Positions 37,777-40,480 of a DNA stretch of 40,480 nt are shown here, piece by piece. Numbering within the stretch: position 1 is the first letter of the stretch; each line of letters starts with the position of its first letter. The notes under the pieces are model-generated. The model was not told the DNA's origin and searched no databases. It saw only the letters and a program-made list of their open reading frames with translations. Source of the stretch: Clostridiales bacterium. GTDB lineage: Bacteria; Bacillota; Clostridia; Oscillospirales; QAMX01. The position numbers and the translations under genes are program-made. Location of the stretch: positions 1 to 40,480 of the forward strand of contig QAMX01000032.1 of assembly GCA_003149835.1 (NCBI GenBank), given 5' to 3'.

Positions 37777-40368
37777 TCAGAGCGCGCGGATGGTATAGAC
37801 GCCGGCTTCCAGCGAGATTTCGCCGGCCGTTTCGGAGGCGACGCCGTTGATTTCCAGACGGGCGTTTTCCGATTCCGGCACAAAGACGGCCTTTGCGCCG
37901 AAGGGAATCTCTACCGTATAGACGACCGCGCCGTCTTCCCGTTTCCAGCCGCTGACGAATTTGCCCGAGGCCGAATCGTATTCGGCGCGCGCCCAGTCGA
38001 AACGCTCGTCGCTCTTCGGGGCGATCCGCGCCGCGGCGAAACCGGGCTGATCGGGGTTCAGGCCGCACATACAGCGGTAGATCCATTCGACCACGGAGCC
38101 GTAGGCATAGTGGTTCATGCTGTTCATGCCCGTGTCGCTGACGAGGCCGTTGGGCAGAACCGAGTTCCAGCGCTCCCAGATCGTTGTCGCGCCCATGTTG
38201 ACCTCATACAGCCAGCTCGGATAATCCTCGTTTAAAAGCAGCGTATAGGCGCAGGCGTCCAGCCCGACGGCGGACAGGGTGCTCATCAGATAGTAGGTTC
38301 CGACAAAGCCGGTGTCCAGATGCATTTTGCGGTCTTTGAGTTTGTTGTGCAGGTCGCGGACGAGGCGCGGCCGGAATTCCTCCGGAGCCAGATCCATCGC
38401 CAGCGCCAAGACCATCGCCGTCTGCGTGGGCTCGGCGATGCGGCCGGTGGGGGTGAAATATTCTCTGCGGATCGCGTCGCGGACCTCGGCCGAGAGCCGG
38501 TCGTATTTCCGCATGTTGTCCAGATCGCCCAGAGCCTCGGCGGCGCGGGCGGTCAGGTAGGCCGAATAACGGTAATAGGCTGAGGCGACGAAATATTTGT
38601 CCGTGCCGCCGAAGCAGGAGCCCTGTACAGGGTTGTCGAGCGCCAGCCAGTCGGCAAAATGATGCCCTTTCTGCCAGAGCCGCGGGCCGCCCGTATGCGT
38701 TTCGTCCTGCGTTTCGATCCAGTCCACCCAGGCCGCCATCTGCGGGAAATGGCGTTTGAGAAGCAGCTTGTCGCCGAAAAAGCGGTATAGAGTCCACGGA
38801 ATCATGACCGCCGCGTCGCCCCACGCGCAGGAGCCGTAATCGTGTCCCTCTTTGCCGAGGCGGCGCTGAATTTGATCGAGCACGTCGGGGACCACATGCG
38901 GAACCGCGCCGGACAGCGTCTGCTGTTCGAGCGCCATGTCGTATAGAAATTTGTTGTAGAAAGCCGCTGTGTCCATGTTGAAGCTCGCCGTGGGCGCAAA
39001 GACCTCGGCGTCGCCGGTCCAGCCCATGCGTTCGTCGCGCTGCGGGCAGTCCGTCGGAACGTCTACGAAGTTGCCGCGCTGGCCCCACCAGGCGTTCTGA
39101 ATCAGGCGGTTGACCTTGGCGTTTGAGGTTTCGACAGAGCCGGTGCGTTCGAGGTCGCTGTGGATGACGCAGGCGGTAAAATCGTCGGGATTGACGCGGT
39201 CAAGCCCGGAAACGCGCACAAAGCGGAAGCCGTAAAACGTAAAGAACGGCCGCGCATGCGCCGGAGCGCCCGCCGAGACGAAGGCGTAGCGCTGCTTGGC
39301 GGAGCGGAGATTTTCGTTGTAAAAATTGCCGTGCTGTAACAGCTCGCCGTAATCGAGCAGAAGCGTGCCGCCGCTGGGCAGCGAGACGTCCGCCTCGACC
39401 CAGCCGGTCATCACCTGGCCGAAATCGAGCACCTGCTCGCCCGCAGGCGTCTGAATCAGGGCGGCGGGCTTGACGCGTTCATGGATGCGGAGCGGCGGGC
39501 TGAGCCGGTCGGCGGGCGCGCCCTCAGGCGCTGCGGCGGGCACGGCGGGACGCCAGCCGTCCTCCGGCAGCTCGGCCAGACGGGCGTCAAAGGCTTCGCC
39601 GTCGTAGATGCTGCTTTCCAGAATCGGGCCGGGCCGGCAGACAAAGGTCTCGTCGCTTCCGAGCAGGAACGCCTGTCCGCCGGAAAGCTCGGCGCGCAGC
39701 TCCAAAAGCAGCTGCATCTGATCGCCGTACAGCTCGCGCATGTCTTTGATAAATCCGAAGCGCCCTTTGTACCAGCCGTTGCCGAGATAGACGTCGAGGC
39801 GGTTCTCGCCCGTTTGAAGCAGGTCCGTCACGTCGTAGGTCTGCGCCTGTATCCAAAAATTATAGTCGTTATAAAACGGCGTCAGCACTTCGTCGCCGAT
39901 GCGCGTCCCGTTGAGATACGCCTCGTACAGGCCGAGGCCGGTGATGTAGAGCCTGCCGCGGAGCGCGGCGGAGTCTAACGTAAAGGAGCGGCGGAGAACC
40001 GGATGCGTTTCCTTGTCAAAGGGCGCGGCGATCCATTGGCCGGCATACGGTTCCTCCATTTTTCCGGTTTCAAACCAGGTCTGCGCGCTGCCGCAGTCGC
40101 CGTCGTCGGCGCAGACGGTGATCTTCCAGTAATAGCGCGTGCGGGGAGAAAGCTGAATGGGCAGCGGGCAGGCGCGGGGATCCAGGTCGCCGCGTTCGCC
40201 GCTGTCGTACAGCAGGCGGGAAAACGCAGCGTCGGACGCGGCTTGCAGGCGCGCCCATGCCGGCTTTTTTCCCGTCGATTCGGTCACGACCCAGCTGACG
40301 CGCGGCTCGTCGAGCCGGAAGCCGAGCGGGGTTGAAAGGTGATTGGTTTTCAGGCGTTCAATTTTCAC
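37777..40368 (-). CDS. Alpha-L-rhamnosidase, glycoside hydrolase family 78
   Basis: The start is GTG 40368: AAAGGAG is 8 nt upstream, while another GTG at 40377 lies directly on the Shine-Dalgarno. The 863-residue protein has N-terminal beta domains (YYWKITVCADDGDCGSAQTW and LRRSFTLDSAALRGRLYITG). The Bac_rhamnosid part (VLDFGQVMTGWVEADVSLPS) and the (alpha/alpha)6 catalytic barrel follow. The barrel has VDVPTDCPQRDERMGWTGDA, where E446 in DERMGWTGD is the probable acid, and a later block containing TIWERWNS. It removes terminal rhamnose from pectic polysaccharides or plant glycosides. No signal peptide, so it probably acts on imported oligosaccharides. It overlaps the upstream gene by 4 nt. 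Confidence 0.92.
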   Translation of the reverse strand: MKIERLKTNHLSTPLGFRLDEPRVSWVVTESTGKKPAWARLQAASDAAFSRLLYDSGERGDLDPRACPLPIQLSPRTRYYWKITVCADDGDCGSAQTWFETGKMEEPYAGQWIAAPFDKETHPVLRRSFTLDSAALRGRLYITGLGLYEAYLNGTRIGDEVLTPFYNDYNFWIQAQTYDVTDLLQTGENRLDVYLGNGWYKGRFGFIKDMRELYGDQMQLLLELRAELSGGQAFLLGSDETFVCRPGPILESSIYDGEAFDARLAELPEDGWRPAVPAAAPEGAPADRLSPPLRIHERVKPAALIQTPAGEQVLDFGQVMTGWVEADVSLPSGGTLLLDYGELLQHGNFYNENLRSAKQRYAFVSAGAPAHARPFFTFYGFRFVRVSGLDRVNPDDFTACVIHSDLERTGSVETSNAKVNRLIQNAWWGQRGNFVDVPTDCPQRDERMGWTGDAEVFAPTASFNMDTAAFYNKFLYDMALEQQTLSGAVPHVVPDVLDQIQRRLGKEGHDYGSCAWGDAAVMIPWTLYRFFGDKLLLKRHFPQMAAWVDWIETQDETHTGGPRLWQKGHHFADWLALDNPVQGSCFGGTDKYFVASAYYRYSAYLTARAAEALGDLDNMRKYDRLSAEVRDAIRREYFTPTGRIAEPTQTAMVLALAMDLAPEEFRPRLVRDLHNKLKDRKMHLDTGFVGTYYLMSTLSAVGLDACAYTLLLNEDYPSWLYEVNMGATTIWERWNSVLPNGLVSDTGMNSMNHYAYGSVVEWIYRCMCGLNPDQPGFAAARIAPKSDERFDWARAEYDSASGKFVSGWKREDGAVVYTVEIPFGAKAVFVPESENARLEINGVASETAGEISLEAGVYTIRAL

Positions 40369-40480
40369 GCGATCCACTCCTTTGATCTGCCTGACTTTTC
40401 CGGTTCGGACAGCGCGGCGCGGAGAATGCGCTCCGGCGAAAACCGCATGGCGTCCGCGGAAACAGGCGGCGTAACAGTAA
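40365..40480 (-). CDS. C-terminal end of an upstream gene cotranslated with the rhamnosidase
   Basis: The frame is open from the window edge to a TGA that overlaps the GTG start of the GH78 gene (GTGA). The visible 37 residues (ending FSPERILRAALSEPEKSGRS and then KEWIA) are too few to name a family. The overlap implies translational coupling, so the missing gene is probably another part of rhamnose or pectin use. Confidence 0.6.
   Translation of the reverse strand, partial: TVTPPVSADAMRFSPERILRAALSEPEKSGRSKEWIA

Overview
The window suggests a high-GC anaerobic Clostridia genome, probably of the Oscillospiraceae/Ruminococcaceae type. The reasons are the HrcA/CIRCE chaperone operon, AGGAGG ribosome binding sites throughout, a ferredoxin:thioredoxin-reductase-like small protein, a CoA-disulfide reductase with rhodanese domain, and plant-polysaccharide glycosidases. 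This placement is inferred from gene content, since no rRNA gene is present. The left half (1 to about 19,735) is the right-hand part of an integrated phage; the right half is ordinary chromosome.

Prophage. The right border is a 26-bp tRNA 3' end (19710-19735, probably tRNA-Gly) next to a tyrosine integrase. Most prophage genes are on the minus strand, in one long early operon running from about 15545 down to 4502. It holds two small regulators, a small membrane protein, a radical SAM protein, a hexapeptide-repeat protein, a run of small cysteine-rich proteins (two Lar-like), and a replication/recombination block: an AAA ATPase with a broken 5' end, a protein with an SSB-like tail, an ERCC4-type nuclease and a CHC2/DUF927 primase-helicase. 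After these come an AT-rich candidate origin, DUF5664 and other small genes, and a sigma-region-4-like late regulator followed by a terminator. A gene-poor stretch of about 1.8 kb full of inverted repeats follows, then a toxin-antitoxin pair and a virion protein that runs off the left edge.

The immunity region (15.5-18.5 kb) has two XRE repressors and two near-consensus promoters that face each other across a 74-nt structured element. It also carries AT-rich cargo: a stand-alone Cas2-like protein, an overlapping antisense ORF, and two membrane proteins, one with an Ada/thermonuclease-type zinc site. A strong minus-strand promoter drives a small gene antisense to the second repressor.

Chromosome. 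After the border come an O6-alkylguanine-DNA alkyltransferase and a minus-strand operon of ECF sigma factor, membrane VWA protein, lipoprotein and DUF4349 protein, which looks like a cell-envelope signalling unit. Next are a two-helix membrane protein, a divergent pair of GH28-like beta-helix protein and URO-D-like protein, and hrcA-grpE-dnaK-dnaJ behind a perfect CIRCE operator. A Crp/Fnr regulator then precedes a redox/sulfane-sulfur operon (FTR-like protein, CAPC thioredoxin, rhodanese, CoADR-rhodanese fusion). The window ends in a GH78 rhamnosidase that overlaps an upstream partial gene.

The least explained parts are the face-to-face promoters with their structured leader, the GTTAG-N6-CTAAC sites and palindrome family at 2-5.4 kb, the GGGAAC iterons at 6.2-6.5 kb, and the cargo genes beside the repressors.
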